DNA of 64,000 nt from Duganella sp. CF458 (lineage in GTDB: Bacteria; Pseudomonadota; Gammaproteobacteria; Burkholderiales; Burkholderiaceae_D): the NCBI RefSeq assembly GCF_900113115.1, contig NZ_FOOF01000006.1, positions 248,001-312,000 of the forward strand, read 5' to 3'. The translations under genes and the position numbers were made by a program. This document shows, one piece after another, positions 48,020 to 57,818 of this stretch; the stretch's first letter is position 1; each line of letters begins with the position of its first letter. Under the pieces are notes generated by a model. That model was not told where the DNA came from. It saw only the letters and a program-made list of their open reading frames with translations, and did not search any database.

Positions 48020-50419
48020 TTAGCGATTGTCGATGTGCGATATCCCTCCGCGCCTGCCATTGCGATCGAAGGCCGCCACCTGGATCAGGGCGCGTTCGGC
48101 TATCGGGCCTTGTACCAAGGGGCTGGCGGCAGTCGGTTCGCTGCCGTCGCTGGTGTAGCGCAAGGCGAAGCCGGGCAGGGCGTGGTTGGCGTGGACCTTG
48201 TCGCCATCCTTGGCCAAGCCCGGTGGTGCGATGCGGTAGTTAACCGGGCCTAGCGGCGATTGCTCCAGGTCGAGGCGCGGCAGCACGCGCTGGCCGAGGA
48301 CGTTGACGAAGCCCGGCCAGCCGTCGGCCTGCGGCGGGGCTGCCCACGCGCGTTCGGCGACCGCCAATAGTCGCGGCATGAGCAGGTACTCGATCAGCGC
48401 GGGGTCGCGGATGGTCTCCGTCCACAGGGCGGCTTCCAGCCCACGGATGCGTCGCATGCCGGCATCGGTCAGACTCTTGTCCAGGGGGACGAAGTTGTAG
48501 ACGTCGTCAAGTTCGATGTAGGCGGCCCAGTTGACGCCAGGTTCATCGGGATTCTTGTTATGGCTCATGTCCAGGTATTGCCTGGTGGCCGGCGCCAGCA
48601 CCACCTCGTAGCCGGCGTTGGCCAGGCGGTAGCCCAGGTCGGCCGCGTCGCCGACATTGTTCCAGACGTAGAGTGTGAAACCGCGCTGCGCGAAGTGGGG
48701 ATTGGGCTTGTGCTTGCGCGCTCCCAGCTCCTCCCAGCCGGAGGTGGCCAGGCCATTGCGGCGCAGGATGGCGTCGACCCGGTCGTAGAAGTAGTCCCAC
48801 AGCGCGCCATGGGTCTGCAGCTTTTTGCTGGCCATCAGCTTGCGGCTGAGTGGCGACTTTTCCCAGGCGCCGTTGGGCAGCTCGTCGCCGCCCACATGCA
48901 GGGTGCGCAGCGGGACGCCGGCTTCGCGGTGCAGGATGGAGACCTGCTTCACGACGTGTTCGATGAAGGTGAAGGTGGACTCGAGGCCCGGATTCATCAC
49001 GTTGTCGTTGTAGTACTGCGCGGACTTGTATTGCGAGCGGTCGTCCAGGTCGTGCAGCAGGTACTTATCGGCGCCAGCATGGCCGGCTGCTTTCATGCGG
49101 CGGTAGCGCGCTTCCATCGCCTTGACGGCAGCGCGCGCGTGGCCGGGCATTTCGATTTCAGGGATCACTTCGATATGGCGCGCCGCCGCATAGCGCAAGA
49201 TCTCCAGGTAGTCGGCGCGGGAGTAGTGGCCGCTGCCGTGCGGATCGGCGGCGCTCGGGCCGGAGCCGTAGGCCGGCGGCAGGCGCACGCCCGGCTTGGT
49301 GCTGTGGCCGCGCACCGCGCCGATGCTGGTCAATTCCGGCAAGCCGGGAATTTCAAGGCGCCAGCCTTCGTCGTCGGTCAAATGGAAATGGAAGGCGTTC
49401 AGCTTGAAGCGCGCCATCAGGTCGAGCAGGCGGAAGATGGTTTGCTTTGGCTGGAAGTTGCGGCTGACGTCCAGCATCAGTCCGCGATAGGCGAAGCGTG
49501 GGGCGTCGGTGACTGTCAGCATGGGCAGGTCGACAGCTTTCTTGCCGCCCGCAGCGGGCAAAGGCAGCAGGTCGCGCAGCGATTGCAGGCCGTGCGCGAC
49601 GCCGGCTGCGCTGTTGCCGGTGATCGTGATGCCGGCCGCGTCCACGGCCAGGGTGTAAGCCTCCGGAGACGCTTGTCCGGCGACCGGGCCGAGCGAGAGC
49701 CGCAGCGTTGCGCTGCTAGCTTGCGGCGCGTTCGCCGGCAAGTATTGTTTCAGCAAGCTGTCGGCAACGCCGGCCTCATTCTTCAAACCGTCGCCGGCAA
49801 CGATGGCCGGCGCGGATGCCAGGTGCAGCACGCCAGTCCCTTTCTGCAGTTGCAGCGGAGTGGGGAAGATGGGCGGCAAAGCTTCGGCGGGTAGCGCGAC
49901 GGTTTGTGCATTGCGTTGGTACAGGTCCTGTGCTGTGACGGCCTGGCCTTGTTCCAGTTGGTCCGGGCGCGGCAGTGGCAGCAACTGGTAATCCCTTATC
50001 GCTTGCGCCTTGTCCGGCATCGTTTCATACACGAGGTACAAGCCGGAAGGGGCGCGGTACACCTTGGCATCCGCGCTCGATGCGCGATAGGCCGCATCCA
50101 ATGCCTCCCCTGGGGCCAGGCCGCCGAAGCCTGGCGCTGGACGCAGGCGATACAGGTCGCCCCCGAGTTCATCGATCGCCAGCTGGCCTGCCAGCGGGCC
50201 TGCGACAGCGCATTCGATGCAGTTGAAATAGATCGACCATCCTTGCGCGGGCAGGGGATGGCGGTCCTGGTTCCTGATTTCAAGCCGGCCGCCCTTGCCG
50301 GCGTCCTGCTGCTCCCAACGGACCTTCAGGTGCTCGCCGCCGGCATATCGGGGCGCCGCATGGGCTGTGGAAAGCGCCATTAGCAGCGCCAGGCAAACAA
50401 CCGAACTGTTTGAAGTCAT
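48020..50419 (-). CDS. Beta-N-acetylhexosaminidase (GH20)
   Basis: 799 residues with signal peptide. N-terminal carbohydrate-binding-like domain (about 25-170), GH20b domain (about 185-320), the catalytic barrel with F-H-F-H-L-T-D-D-E-G-W and the catalytic pair in H-V-G-G-D-E (about 510-511), and a C-terminal chitobiase-like module (R-Y-T-S-D-G-S-E-P). It releases terminal N-acetylglucosamine from chitin oligomers in the periplasm or outside. Full length. Confidence 0.94.
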   Translation of the reverse strand: MTSNSSVVCLALLMALSTAHAAPRYAGGEHLKVRWEQQDAGKGGRLEIRNQDRHPLPAQGWSIYFNCIECAVAGPLAGQLAIDELGGDLYRLRPAPGFGGLAPGEALDAAYRASSADAKVYRAPSGLYLVYETMPDKAQAIRDYQLLPLPRPDQLEQGQAVTAQDLYQRNAQTVALPAEALPPIFPTPLQLQKGTGVLHLASAPAIVAGDGLKNEAGVADSLLKQYLPANAPQASSATLRLSLGPVAGQASPEAYTLAVDAAGITITGNSAAGVAHGLQSLRDLLPLPAAGGKKAVDLPMLTVTDAPRFAYRGLMLDVSRNFQPKQTIFRLLDLMARFKLNAFHFHLTDDEGWRLEIPGLPELTSIGAVRGHSTKPGVRLPPAYGSGPSAADPHGSGHYSRADYLEILRYAAARHIEVIPEIEMPGHARAAVKAMEARYRRMKAAGHAGADKYLLHDLDDRSQYKSAQYYNDNVMNPGLESTFTFIEHVVKQVSILHREAGVPLRTLHVGGDELPNGAWEKSPLSRKLMASKKLQTHGALWDYFYDRVDAILRRNGLATSGWEELGARKHKPNPHFAQRGFTLYVWNNVGDAADLGYRLANAGYEVVLAPATRQYLDMSHNKNPDEPGVNWAAYIELDDVYNFVPLDKSLTDAGMRRIRGLEAALWTETIRDPALIEYLLMPRLLAVAERAWAAPPQADGWPGFVNVLGQRVLPRLDLEQSPLGPVNYRIAPPGLAKDGDKVHANHALPGFALRYTSDGSEPTAASPLVQGPIAERALIQVAAFDRNGRRGGISHIDNR

Positions 50420-50612
50420 GGAATCAGCTTGTCACGTGTTATGGGTTCGTCAAGCTAACACAAGTCCCCAACTTGTTAACGGTTTCTGTGGAAAAGTCTG
50501 TTAACAAGGAAAGGAGCCGCGCGTTAAGGTCATGATTTGACTGCGAAAAATCCTGCTGCGCAAATAAGTGGCAGCGCTGGCATAATTGCATGACTTTTAA
50601 GGAGACTGGGTT

Positions 50613-51272
50613 ATGCACAAACGCTGGCTGTTCATCCTTGCGCTGGGTTGCGCTTCCGCCGGCGCGGCCGAGATCAAGGTCGGTTCGCCGCTGCCGCGCA
50701 TCGCGATGGTGAAGGAGGGCACGCACCACTGGCTGCGCTATGTGCGCAATGGCGAGGTCAATACGCCAATCGATATCTGGACGCGCGAAGTGCGGCAGGC
50801 GCCGGAAGGGATGCACATCCGCCAACGGTGGGATGGCTTTAACAACAGCCTCGTATTGCTCGACTCCTGGTTCGACAAGGACACCTTCAAGCCGCGCACG
50901 CACCAGCGCATCCGCGAGAAGGAAGGCAAGCGCACGGTGGAAGACTACGATTTCACCGCCTACGAGCCGACCTTCAATTTCGAGACCGATATCGAATTCC
51001 TGCAGGCCTTGCCGCTGGCGGCAGGTTATGAAGCGACCATCATGTTCTATCATCCCGGCGGCCCGGCACCGGCGCGCTATACCTGGAAGGTGGTGGGCAG
51101 CGAAACCATCCAGGGACCGCAAGGGGCAGTCGACTGCTGGCTGCTGACCACCGACTACAACCGCCCGGGCACTGTCGCCAAATTCTGGCTGGCGAAGGCG
51201 ACGCAACTGCTGGTACGGCAAGAGGCCGCCGCACCGGACGGTAAAATAATGGTGAAGTCGTTGATCGATTAA
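50613..51272 (+). CDS. Hypothetical periplasmic protein (DUF3108-like)
   Basis: 219 residues with a signal peptide (L-F-I-L-A-L-G-C-A-S-A-G-A-A), ATG 50613 behind AAGGAG. Beta-rich body ending W-L-L-T-T-D-Y-N-R-P and F-W-L-A-K-A-T-Q-L-L-V-R-Q, a layout seen in DUF3108-type proteins that may bind lipids. Function unknown. The 193-bp gap upstream shows no clear promoter. Confidence 0.6.
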   Translation: MHKRWLFILALGCASAGAAEIKVGSPLPRIAMVKEGTHHWLRYVRNGEVNTPIDIWTREVRQAPEGMHIRQRWDGFNNSLVLLDSWFDKDTFKPRTHQRIREKEGKRTVEDYDFTAYEPTFNFETDIEFLQALPLAAGYEATIMFYHPGGPAPARYTWKVVGSETIQGPQGAVDCWLLTTDYNRPGTVAKFWLAKATQLLVRQEAAAPDGKIMVKSLID

Positions 51273-51289
51273 ATCAAAGGAGAGAGCAA

Positions 51290-51625
51290 ATGAAAGTATT
51301 TACCACCACCCTGCAAGCGGCGATCCTGGCGGTGGCATGCGTGGCGGGCGGACCCGCGCTGGCACAACATTCGGCCACGGACCACGCCCAGCAAGCCGTT
51401 GCCGCCGACACGACCGACGGCGAAATCAAGAAGGTCGACAAGGCTTCCGGCAAGCTGACCATCAAGCATGGCGAGCTGAAGAACCTGGGCATGGGCGCGA
51501 TGACGATGGTGTTCCGCGCCAAGGATGCGGCCATGCTGGACAAGGTGAAAGCAGGCGATAAAGTGCGCTTCACCGTGGAAAGCGCGAACGGCGCAATGAC
51601 CGTCACCTCGCTCGAAGTGAAGTAA
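51290..51625 (+). CDS. CusF-like periplasmic copper-binding protein
   Basis: 111 residues with signal peptide ending A-L-A-Q. The single small beta-barrel domain has the CusF pattern G-E-I-K-K-V-D-K-A-S-G-K-L-T-I-K-H-G-E followed by M-G-A-M-T-M-V-F. These His and Met positions bind Cu(I)/Ag(I) in CusF; the Trp is Met or Leu here. Strong ribosome-binding site AAGGAGAGAGC. No cus efflux genes are beside it; the czc operon is 3.4 kb away. Confidence 0.85.
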   Translation: MKVFTTTLQAAILAVACVAGGPALAQHSATDHAQQAVAADTTDGEIKKVDKASGKLTIKHGELKNLGMGAMTMVFRAKDAAMLDKVKAGDKVRFTVESANGAMTVTSLEVK

Positions 51626-51628
51626 CTC

Positions 51629-52147
51629 CTAGCTGCGGGCGAACTCGATGCGCTGTTTGCGCGGGTTCGGCCGCACGATATGCTCCAGCGGCAGCACGGT
51701 GGACTGCTTGATTTTTTTCAGCGCGATATTGGATTTGACGTTCACCACGCCGGGCAGCAGCAGGAGCTCTTTCATCATCAGGTCGGCGAACGAGGCCAGG
51801 TCGTGCGAGACAACGCGCGCCACATAGTCCGCTTCGCCGGTCACGGAAAAGCATTCCATCACTTCCGGCACGTCGCGGATCGCCTTCTCGAAGGCGTCGC
51901 CGCGCTTCTCGCCATGCCGGTCCAGCGTGATATGCACGAAGGCCATCACGTCCAGCCCCACGGTTGACGGTTCCAGCACGGCCGCATAGTGGTCGATGAT
52001 GCCGGCCTCCCGCAGGCGCTGCACGCGCCGCCCCACCTGCGACACCGATAAATGCAGCACTTCCGCCAGGGCGGCGTTGGTCGCCTCCCCATTGCGCTGG
52101 AGTTCGTTCAGCAGGGACAGGTCGTGGCGGTCGACGGTAATCATCAT
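51629..52147 (-). CDS. Lrp/AsnC-family transcriptional regulator
   Basis: 172 residues from ATG 52147 (AAGGA upstream; ATG 52144 equally possible). N-terminal winged helix (L-L-N-E-L-Q-R-N-G-E-A-T, L-S-V-S-Q-V-G-R-R-V-Q-R-L) and C-terminal RAM ligand domain (C-F-S-V-T-G-E-A-D-Y, L-L-P-G-V-V-N-V-K-S). Divergent from hppD, which it probably controls in response to an aromatic amino acid or its keto acid; two operators lie between them. Confidence 0.92.
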   Translation of the reverse strand: MMITVDRHDLSLLNELQRNGEATNAALAEVLHLSVSQVGRRVQRLREAGIIDHYAAVLEPSTVGLDVMAFVHITLDRHGEKRGDAFEKAIRDVPEVMECFSVTGEADYVARVVSHDLASFADLMMKELLLLPGVVNVKSNIALKKIKQSTVLPLEHIVRPNPRKQRIEFARS

Positions 52148-52161
52148 CAGGTCCTTATGTC

Positions 52162-52209
52162 GTGCGCAGAATGCGCATATTTGACTGCGCCAAGTGTGCA
52201 TAATGCGCA
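52162..52209. promoter_or_regulatory. Paired operators between the Lrp-type gene and hppD
   Basis: Two copies of TG[C/T]GCA-N3-TGCGCA (52163-52177 and 52195-52209) are 32 bp apart centre to centre, about three helical turns. A half-site TGCGCC lies between them at 52186. They are likely binding sites for the adjacent regulator. Confidence 0.6.
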
Positions 52210-52269
52210 AAAAATCCAGTATCAGTGCGTAGTATATCCGTTATCTACACACTTTTCCGGAGACAGCAA

Positions 52270-53337
52270 ATGACCGATTCCCTGTGGGACAACCCGATGG
52301 GCACCGACGGCTTCGAATTCATCGAATACGCGGCGCCGGACCCAGTCGCAATGGGCAAGACCTTCGAAGCGATGGGCTTCACTGCCGTGGCGCGCCACCG
52401 CAGCAAGGACGTGACCCTGTATCGCCAGGGCGATGTCAATTTCCTGCTGAACGCTGAAAAGGACTCGTTTGCGCAGCGCTTCGCCGAACTGCACGGCCCA
52501 TCCGTCTGCGCCATCGGTTTCCGGGTGAAGGACGCAGCCTTTGCCTATAAGCGCGCGCTGCGCCTTGGCGCCTGGGGCTTCGAAAGCAAGGCTGGTCCGA
52601 TGGAACTGAACCTGCCGGCCATCAAGGGTATCGGCGACTCGCTGATCTACCTGGTGGACCGCTGGCCTGGCAATGGCAACATCAGCATCTACGACGTCGA
52701 TTTCGAGCCGATTCCAGGTGTCGACCAGAATCCGAAAGGCCATGGCCTGACCTACATCGACCACCTGACCCACAACGTGCACCGTGGCCGCATGGGCGAG
52801 TGGGCCGAGTTCTATGAGCGCCTGTTCAACTTCCGCGAAGTGCGCTATTTCGATATCGAAGGCCAGGTGACCGGCGTGAAGTCGAAGGCCATGACCAGCC
52901 CTTGCGGCAAGCTGCGCATCCCGATCAACGAAGAAGGCACCGACCGCGCCGGCCAGATCCAGGAATATCTCGATGCGTATCGCGGCGAAGGCATCCAGCA
53001 CATCGCCATGGGCAGCGACAACCTGTACGCGACCGTCGACAGCCTGCGCGGCGCAGGCGTGAAGCTGCTCGACACCATCGACACCTACTACGAACTGGTC
53101 GACCGCCGCATTCCCGGCCACGGCGAGCAGCTGCAGGCCCTGCGCGAGCGCAAGATCCTCATCGACGGCAAGCCGGGCGACCTGCTGCTGCAGATCTTCT
53201 CGGAAAACCAGCTTGGCCCGGTATTCTTCGAGTTCATCCAGCGCAAGGGCAACCAGGGCTTCGGCGAAGGCAATTTCAAGGCCCTGTTCGAATCGATCGA
53301 GCTGGACCAGATGCGCCGCGGCGTGCTGACCGCCTGA
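52270..53337 (+). CDS. hppD: 4-hydroxyphenylpyruvate dioxygenase
   Basis: 355 residues from ATG 52270 (CCGGAGACAGC upstream). Two glyoxalase-fold halves. The iron ligands are visible as His in D-H-L-T-H-N-V (about 164), His in I-Q-H-I-A-M (about 243) and Glu in F-F-E-F-I-Q (about 321). It converts 4-hydroxyphenylpyruvate to homogentisate in tyrosine degradation. Controlled by the divergent Lrp-type regulator by inference. Confidence 0.97.
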   Translation: MTDSLWDNPMGTDGFEFIEYAAPDPVAMGKTFEAMGFTAVARHRSKDVTLYRQGDVNFLLNAEKDSFAQRFAELHGPSVCAIGFRVKDAAFAYKRALRLGAWGFESKAGPMELNLPAIKGIGDSLIYLVDRWPGNGNISIYDVDFEPIPGVDQNPKGHGLTYIDHLTHNVHRGRMGEWAEFYERLFNFREVRYFDIEGQVTGVKSKAMTSPCGKLRIPINEEGTDRAGQIQEYLDAYRGEGIQHIAMGSDNLYATVDSLRGAGVKLLDTIDTYYELVDRRIPGHGEQLQALRERKILIDGKPGDLLLQIFSENQLGPVFFEFIQRKGNQGFGEGNFKALFESIELDQMRRGVLTA

Positions 53338-54174
53338 TCAATGCGCCATCAATACTGGCAGCGTTGCAGTTGCCAGTATGCTGCGCGTGGCGCCGCCCAG
53401 CATCATCTCGCGGAAGCGGCTATGGCCGTAGGCGCCCATCACCAGCAGGTCGACGTTGAAGTCGGCCGCCAGCGACAGGATGGCCTTGCCGGGATCGGCC
53501 GGCTCAGCCCTGCGCAGGACTTCCACTTTCACGCCGTGCCGGGCAAGGTACAGGGCGATATCGGCACCGGGCGATTCACCCAGGGTGTCCGCACTGTCGC
53601 CCAGCACCGCCAGCGTTACCTGCTCGGCACCGCGCAGCAAGGGCAGGGCAGCGGTGACAGCCTTGGCCGCCTCCACACTGCCATTCCACGCCACCATCAC
53701 GCGCTTGCCGATGGTCGGAAAGCGTCCGGTGCGCGGCACCAGCAGCACCGGGCGGCCGCAATTCAGTAGTACGTAATCCGGCAAGTCCGGCAGCAGGCTG
53801 TCCTCATTGCTGTCTGCGGCGGCGGCCTGACCCAGTACGAGCAGGTCGGCGTAGCGCGCCTGCATGCACAGGCCTGCATATTCGTCGTCATTGCTGCTGC
53901 GCGCTTCAAACGAAGGAACGCCAAGGCGCTCCGCGATGCCCTTGAACTGTTCCAGCGCCTGTTGCACACGCTCTTCGGCACGGCGCAGGTAGTCGGCCAG
54001 GAATACGCCGCTGCCTTCGTAATTGCGGCCGGCGAGCATGGAGCGCGGCATGCCTGTCATCGCGGCGCCGACCAGGTGGGCTTCCTCGCGCAGCGCGATG
54101 GCCGCTGCCAATGCGATGCGGGCTTCGGCATTGGCTGCGCGGTCGGCATGGACTACGATGGTGCGGTAAGACAT
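53338..54174 (-). CDS. Universal stress protein with two Usp domains
   Basis: 278 residues from ATG 54174 behind CAGGAGGACATC. Two tandem UspA-like domains; the second carries the ATP-binding type motif G-A-Y-G-H-S-R-F-R-E-M-M-L-G-G-A-T. Cytoplasmic stress-response protein. Its stop abuts the hppD stop with no bases between, and no terminator is visible. Confidence 0.9.
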   Translation of the reverse strand: MSYRTIVVHADRAANAEARIALAAAIALREEAHLVGAAMTGMPRSMLAGRNYEGSGVFLADYLRRAEERVQQALEQFKGIAERLGVPSFEARSSNDDEYAGLCMQARYADLLVLGQAAAADSNEDSLLPDLPDYVLLNCGRPVLLVPRTGRFPTIGKRVMVAWNGSVEAAKAVTAALPLLRGAEQVTLAVLGDSADTLGESPGADIALYLARHGVKVEVLRRAEPADPGKAILSLAADFNVDLLVMGAYGHSRFREMMLGGATRSILATATLPVLMAH

Positions 54175-54267
54175 GATGTCCTCCTGTGTTGGTGTTGACA
54201 CAAGTGTGCCCCTGATCGCTGCGCGCAATCCATGACTTGGGTCAAGCCTGTCTGATATCATGTCTTT

Positions 54268-54993
54268 ATGTTACGTTCTCGTCTTGCGCCACTCTGCCTG
54301 CTGCTTGCCTTGAGCCCTGCAGCAGTTGCTGGCCAGGGGGAGATGGTCTTTATAGCGGCGACCAACCACAATATGCCGCTGTCCCGTTTCCAGGACGGGG
54401 AGCTGGCCGACGGCCTGCTCAAGGACCTGGGCGACAGCATTGCGCAACGAATGGGGCGGCAAGCCCGCTATATCAGCGTGCCGGCCAAGCGGGTTTCCGA
54501 TTACCTGGCAAGCGGCCGTGCCGATGGCGTCTGCTATGTGCTGCCGCGCTGGCTGCCTGGCCCATTCAACTGGAGCCAGCCCTTGATGCCCGATTCGGGC
54601 GTACTGGTATCCCGCCCGGAAGCACCTGCAATCAGGTCCCTGTCGGACATGGCGAACAAACCGGTCGGCACGGTGCTTGGCTATTCCTATTCGATGATCG
54701 ATGCGGCACTTGGAAGGGCCTTCGTTCGCGAAGACGCACCTTCCATGGAATTGAATATCTCGAAAATCCAGCACGGACGCATGCAGTACGCGATCATGGG
54801 ACGCATGACGGCTGAATACCTGATGCGTTCCGGCCCCCAGCACAAGCTGCGCATCGATTTCGAATTCGATCCATTCAAGGCGCAGTGCGCGTTCTCGCAG
54901 AAGTCCGGCATCCCATTTAGCGAGGTCCAGCGCGCCATTGGCGGCCTGGCGTCCGACGGCACGATCGATCGTCTGCTACGCCGCTACCGTTAG
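54268..54993 (+). CDS. Periplasmic solute-binding protein, family 3
   Basis: 241 residues with a signal peptide (L-L-L-A-L-S-P-A-A-V-A-G). It has the two-lobed family 3 binding-protein pattern (D-G-L-L-K-D-L-G, S-L-S-D-M-A-N-K-P-V-G-T-V-L-G). No ABC permease or ATPase is adjacent, so it could be an orphan binding protein. Confidence 0.78.
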   Translation: MLRSRLAPLCLLLALSPAAVAGQGEMVFIAATNHNMPLSRFQDGELADGLLKDLGDSIAQRMGRQARYISVPAKRVSDYLASGRADGVCYVLPRWLPGPFNWSQPLMPDSGVLVSRPEAPAIRSLSDMANKPVGTVLGYSYSMIDAALGRAFVREDAPSMELNISKIQHGRMQYAIMGRMTAEYLMRSGPQHKLRIDFEFDPFKAQCAFSQKSGIPFSEVQRAIGGLASDGTIDRLLRRYR

Positions 54994-55011
54994 TTGCTAT
55001 AATCCGGTTTC

Positions 55012-55332
55012 ATGAATATCCGGCGCTTTCTCGTTATCCTGCTGTTGTTGGTGCTGCCGCTCCAGGCGACCCTGGCGGCAACGGATAGCTGCTGCCTGAA
55101 AATCAAGGTAACGCAACTCGAAGAGCACGTTGCCTCGGCGGCCGATACGCAAGGCTCGGACAGCGCCTGCTGCACGCAGTGCGATTTCTGCCACCATTCC
55201 CACGCGCCGTTTGTCGCCACCCTGGCCGACGGGCGCCAGCAAGCCGATTCGATCGCTCCGGTGCCTTCGCCGGAGCCGCCTATCCATTCCTTTATCCCGG
55301 ATATTCCTCCGCGTCCCGACAGGCTCCGCTGA
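55012..55332 (+). CDS. czcI: CzcI-like small metal-resistance protein
   Basis: 106 residues with signal peptide. Cys- and His-containing core (D-S-C-C-L-K, C-C-T-Q-C-D-F-C-H-H-S-H) and a Pro-rich tail. It precedes czcC as czcI does in Cupriavidus, where it is a regulatory or metal-sensing periplasmic protein of the cobalt-zinc-cadmium system. Confidence 0.8.
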   Translation: MNIRRFLVILLLLVLPLQATLAATDSCCLKIKVTQLEEHVASAADTQGSDSACCTQCDFCHHSHAPFVATLADGRQQADSIAPVPSPEPPIHSFIPDIPPRPDRLR

Positions 55333-55386
55333 TTGATCCGGCCGCTGCATGCGGCCGTCCCCCATCAATCATCAAGGAGCAACATC

Positions 55387-56616
55387 GTGAAAGCTATTTG
55401 CGTGCCTTTGCTGGCGGCCATTTGCATGGCCCCGGCGTGGGCGCAACCATCATTGACGCTTGCCGAGGCACTGGAACGTGCGCGGCGAAGCAACCCGGAA
55501 CTGCAGGCGCTGGCGCTGGAAGCGTCGGCCGTCGACGCGGCCGGACGCCAGGCGTCGCTGCTGCCCAATCCTTCGCTGGACTATCTGCGCGAAGGGAAAA
55601 CCAGCGAAGGCGGATCTTCGACCGTCCAGCTATCGATACCGCTTGAACTGGGCGGCAAACGTGCCGCCCGCATGGAGGCGGCGCGGACCGGCAGCCGTGC
55701 GGCGGCGCTGGACCTGGCCGTTGGCCGGGCGCGGATCGAGGCGGAAGTGGTCGCCGCCTATCAACAGGCCTACCTCGCCCAGCAGCACGTCGCCCTGGCC
55801 GCGCAGGTCAGCGAAACCGGGCGCCGCTCCAGCGATGCGGCGGCGCGCCGCGTATTGGCCGGCAAGGTGTCGCCGGTCGAAGAAGCGCGGGCACGGGTGG
55901 CCGAGGCCAATTGGCGCATGGAAGGCGTGACGGCCCAGCGCGAACTGGACGAGGCGCGCATCAAGCTGGCCAGCCTGCTTGGCGATACGGGACGCGAGCT
56001 CGTGAACCTGGCGGCACCAGCTTCGCCGGCCGAAGCCGGGCTCCACGGCGCGCAGCTGGAGGGCTTGATCGCCTCCGCGCCCGCCATCGAGCGGGCCGTC
56101 GCGGAAGTCGACGCTGGCGCGGCATCGCTGCGCATGGAGCGCGCCGCACGGGTGCCCGATGTTTCGCTGATCGTCGGCAGCAAGCGCAGCGAAGGGCCGG
56201 AGCGTGACCGCGTGCGGCAGAACATCATCGGCCTGTCCGTCCCGCTGCCGCTGTTCAACCGCAACCAGGGCGCGATCCTGGCGGCCGAACGCCGCACGGA
56301 CAAGGCCCGCGCGGAACTGGAAGCAACCCGCCAGCGCATTCGGGCGGAGGCAATGCAGGCCCATGCCCGTATGCAGGCAGCCACGCAACAGGAGCGCCTG
56401 GTGCGCGAGGACGTACTGCCGGGCGCCCAATACGCGGCCGAGGCGGCGATGAAAGGCTTTGAAGCCGGAAAGTTCAATTACGTGGAAGTGCTCGATGCCC
56501 AACGCACCTGGGTGCAGGCCCAGGGCCAGCACCTGCGGGCCATTTCAGACTTCTACCGCGCCCGGGCCGACCTGGCAAAGCTGGTCGGCAACCTGGATAC
56601 CAAGGATTCAAAATGA
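55387..56616 (+). CDS. czcC: Outer-membrane efflux protein CzcC
   Basis: 409 residues from GTG 55387 behind AAGGAGC. Signal peptide ending A-W-A-Q, then a TolC-type duplicated helical barrel (L-T-L-A-E-A-L-E-R-A ... N-P-E-L-Q-A, V-E-V-L-D-A-Q-R-T). It forms the outer-membrane channel of the tripartite metal pump. Confidence 0.93.
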   Translation: MKAICVPLLAAICMAPAWAQPSLTLAEALERARRSNPELQALALEASAVDAAGRQASLLPNPSLDYLREGKTSEGGSSTVQLSIPLELGGKRAARMEAARTGSRAAALDLAVGRARIEAEVVAAYQQAYLAQQHVALAAQVSETGRRSSDAAARRVLAGKVSPVEEARARVAEANWRMEGVTAQRELDEARIKLASLLGDTGRELVNLAAPASPAEAGLHGAQLEGLIASAPAIERAVAEVDAGAASLRMERAARVPDVSLIVGSKRSEGPERDRVRQNIIGLSVPLPLFNRNQGAILAAERRTDKARAELEATRQRIRAEAMQAHARMQAATQQERLVREDVLPGAQYAAEAAMKGFEAGKFNYVEVLDAQRTWVQAQGQHLRAISDFYRARADLAKLVGNLDTKDSK

Positions 56617-57809
56617 ACAAGCGTCAGAAAATCACGATTGCGGCCATGGTGGCCGCTGCAGCCCTGTTTGCGGGAGGCGTATTGGGCTGGGAGCGCATCT
56701 CGCCTTCGACGAAGGCCGATGCCGAGGCCGGCGAACACCATGACGAGCACCCGGCCGGCACAGCCACCACCGGCGGCGCACTGCCGATTGCCTTTACCGA
56801 CGCCCAGGTTGCGGCGGCCGACATCCAGCTGCGCACGGCCGGCGCCGCGCGCCTGGAAACGTTCGTTCGCCTGCCGGGCGAAGTCAAACTGAACGAAGAC
56901 CGCACGGCCCACGTCACGCCGCGCGTGGATGGAATCGTGCAGGAAGTGCAGGCCAATCTTGGCCAGCAGGTACGCAAGGGCGAGCTGCTGGCAATCGTCG
57001 CCAGCGCCGACGTGTCGGAGCAGCGCAGCGGGCTGGCAGCGGCGGAAAAGCGTGCGGCATTGGCGCAATCGGTCTACGAGGCCGAAAAGAAGCTGTGGGA
57101 AGGCAAGGTCTCCGCACGCCAGGACTACCTGAAGGCTGAACAGGAATGGCATGAAGCCACCATCGCCGTGCAGAATGCGCGCCAGAAGCTGGTGGCGATC
57201 GGCGCCGGCAGTTCGGGCAAGGGCCCTTTCAACCGCCTGGAAATTCGTGCGCCGTTCGATGGCCTGATCGTCGACAAGCATATTGCCGTGGGCGAGGCGA
57301 TTGGCGCGGAAACCAAGATATTCACGGTTTCCGACCTGCGCCAGGTATGGGCGGAAGTGGTGGTGCCGGCCAAGGACCTCGAGATCGTCAAGGTCGGCAC
57401 GGATGCCGTGCTGCATTCGGCTGCCTCCGGCGCCGCAGTCAAAGGCAAGGTGAGTTTCGTCAGTGCCTTGATCGGCGAACAGACCCGGGCCGCGCGCGCC
57501 CGCGTGGTGCTGGAGAATCCGCAGCTGGCCTGGCGTCCGGGCCTGTTCGTGGACGTCGACGTGGTCACCGGTTCGGCCGAAGTGCCGGTCGCCGTGGAAA
57601 AGGAAGCGCTGCAAGTCCTGAACGGCACGCAGGTGGTGTTCCAGCGCGACGGCCAGGCCTTCACGCCCGTGCCGGTCACGGTCGGACGTTCCGACGGCAA
57701 GCTGGTGGAGATCACTTCCGGCCTGCGCAAGGAGGCCCGCTACGCGGCCGCCCACAGCTTCACCATCAAGGCGGAGCAGGGCAAGGGCGCTGCCGAGCAT
57801 GAAGATTAA
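56613..57809 (+). CDS. czcB: RND adaptor protein CzcB
   Basis: 398 residues, overlapping czcC by 4 bp. N-terminal membrane anchor, a His-rich short stretch (G-E-H-H-D-E-H), then lipoyl-like and hairpin domains (V-D-G-I-V-Q-E-V, I-R-A-P-F-D-G-L-I-V) of the periplasmic adaptor family. It links CzcA to CzcC. Confidence 0.93.
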   Translation: MNKRQKITIAAMVAAAALFAGGVLGWERISPSTKADAEAGEHHDEHPAGTATTGGALPIAFTDAQVAAADIQLRTAGAARLETFVRLPGEVKLNEDRTAHVTPRVDGIVQEVQANLGQQVRKGELLAIVASADVSEQRSGLAAAEKRAALAQSVYEAEKKLWEGKVSARQDYLKAEQEWHEATIAVQNARQKLVAIGAGSSGKGPFNRLEIRAPFDGLIVDKHIAVGEAIGAETKIFTVSDLRQVWAEVVVPAKDLEIVKVGTDAVLHSAASGAAVKGKVSFVSALIGEQTRAARARVVLENPQLAWRPGLFVDVDVVTGSAEVPVAVEKEALQVLNGTQVVFQRDGQAFTPVPVTVGRSDGKLVEITSGLRKEARYAAAHSFTIKAEQGKGAAEHED

Positions 57810-57818
57810 GGAGCCGCC

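Noticed and set aside
48011..48253. 80-codon plus-strand frame behind CATTTCGGGAGA
   Set aside because: The GTG start follows the repeat arm that resembles a ribosome-binding site, but the frame is antisense to the hexosaminidase 3' end and has shadow-type composition.
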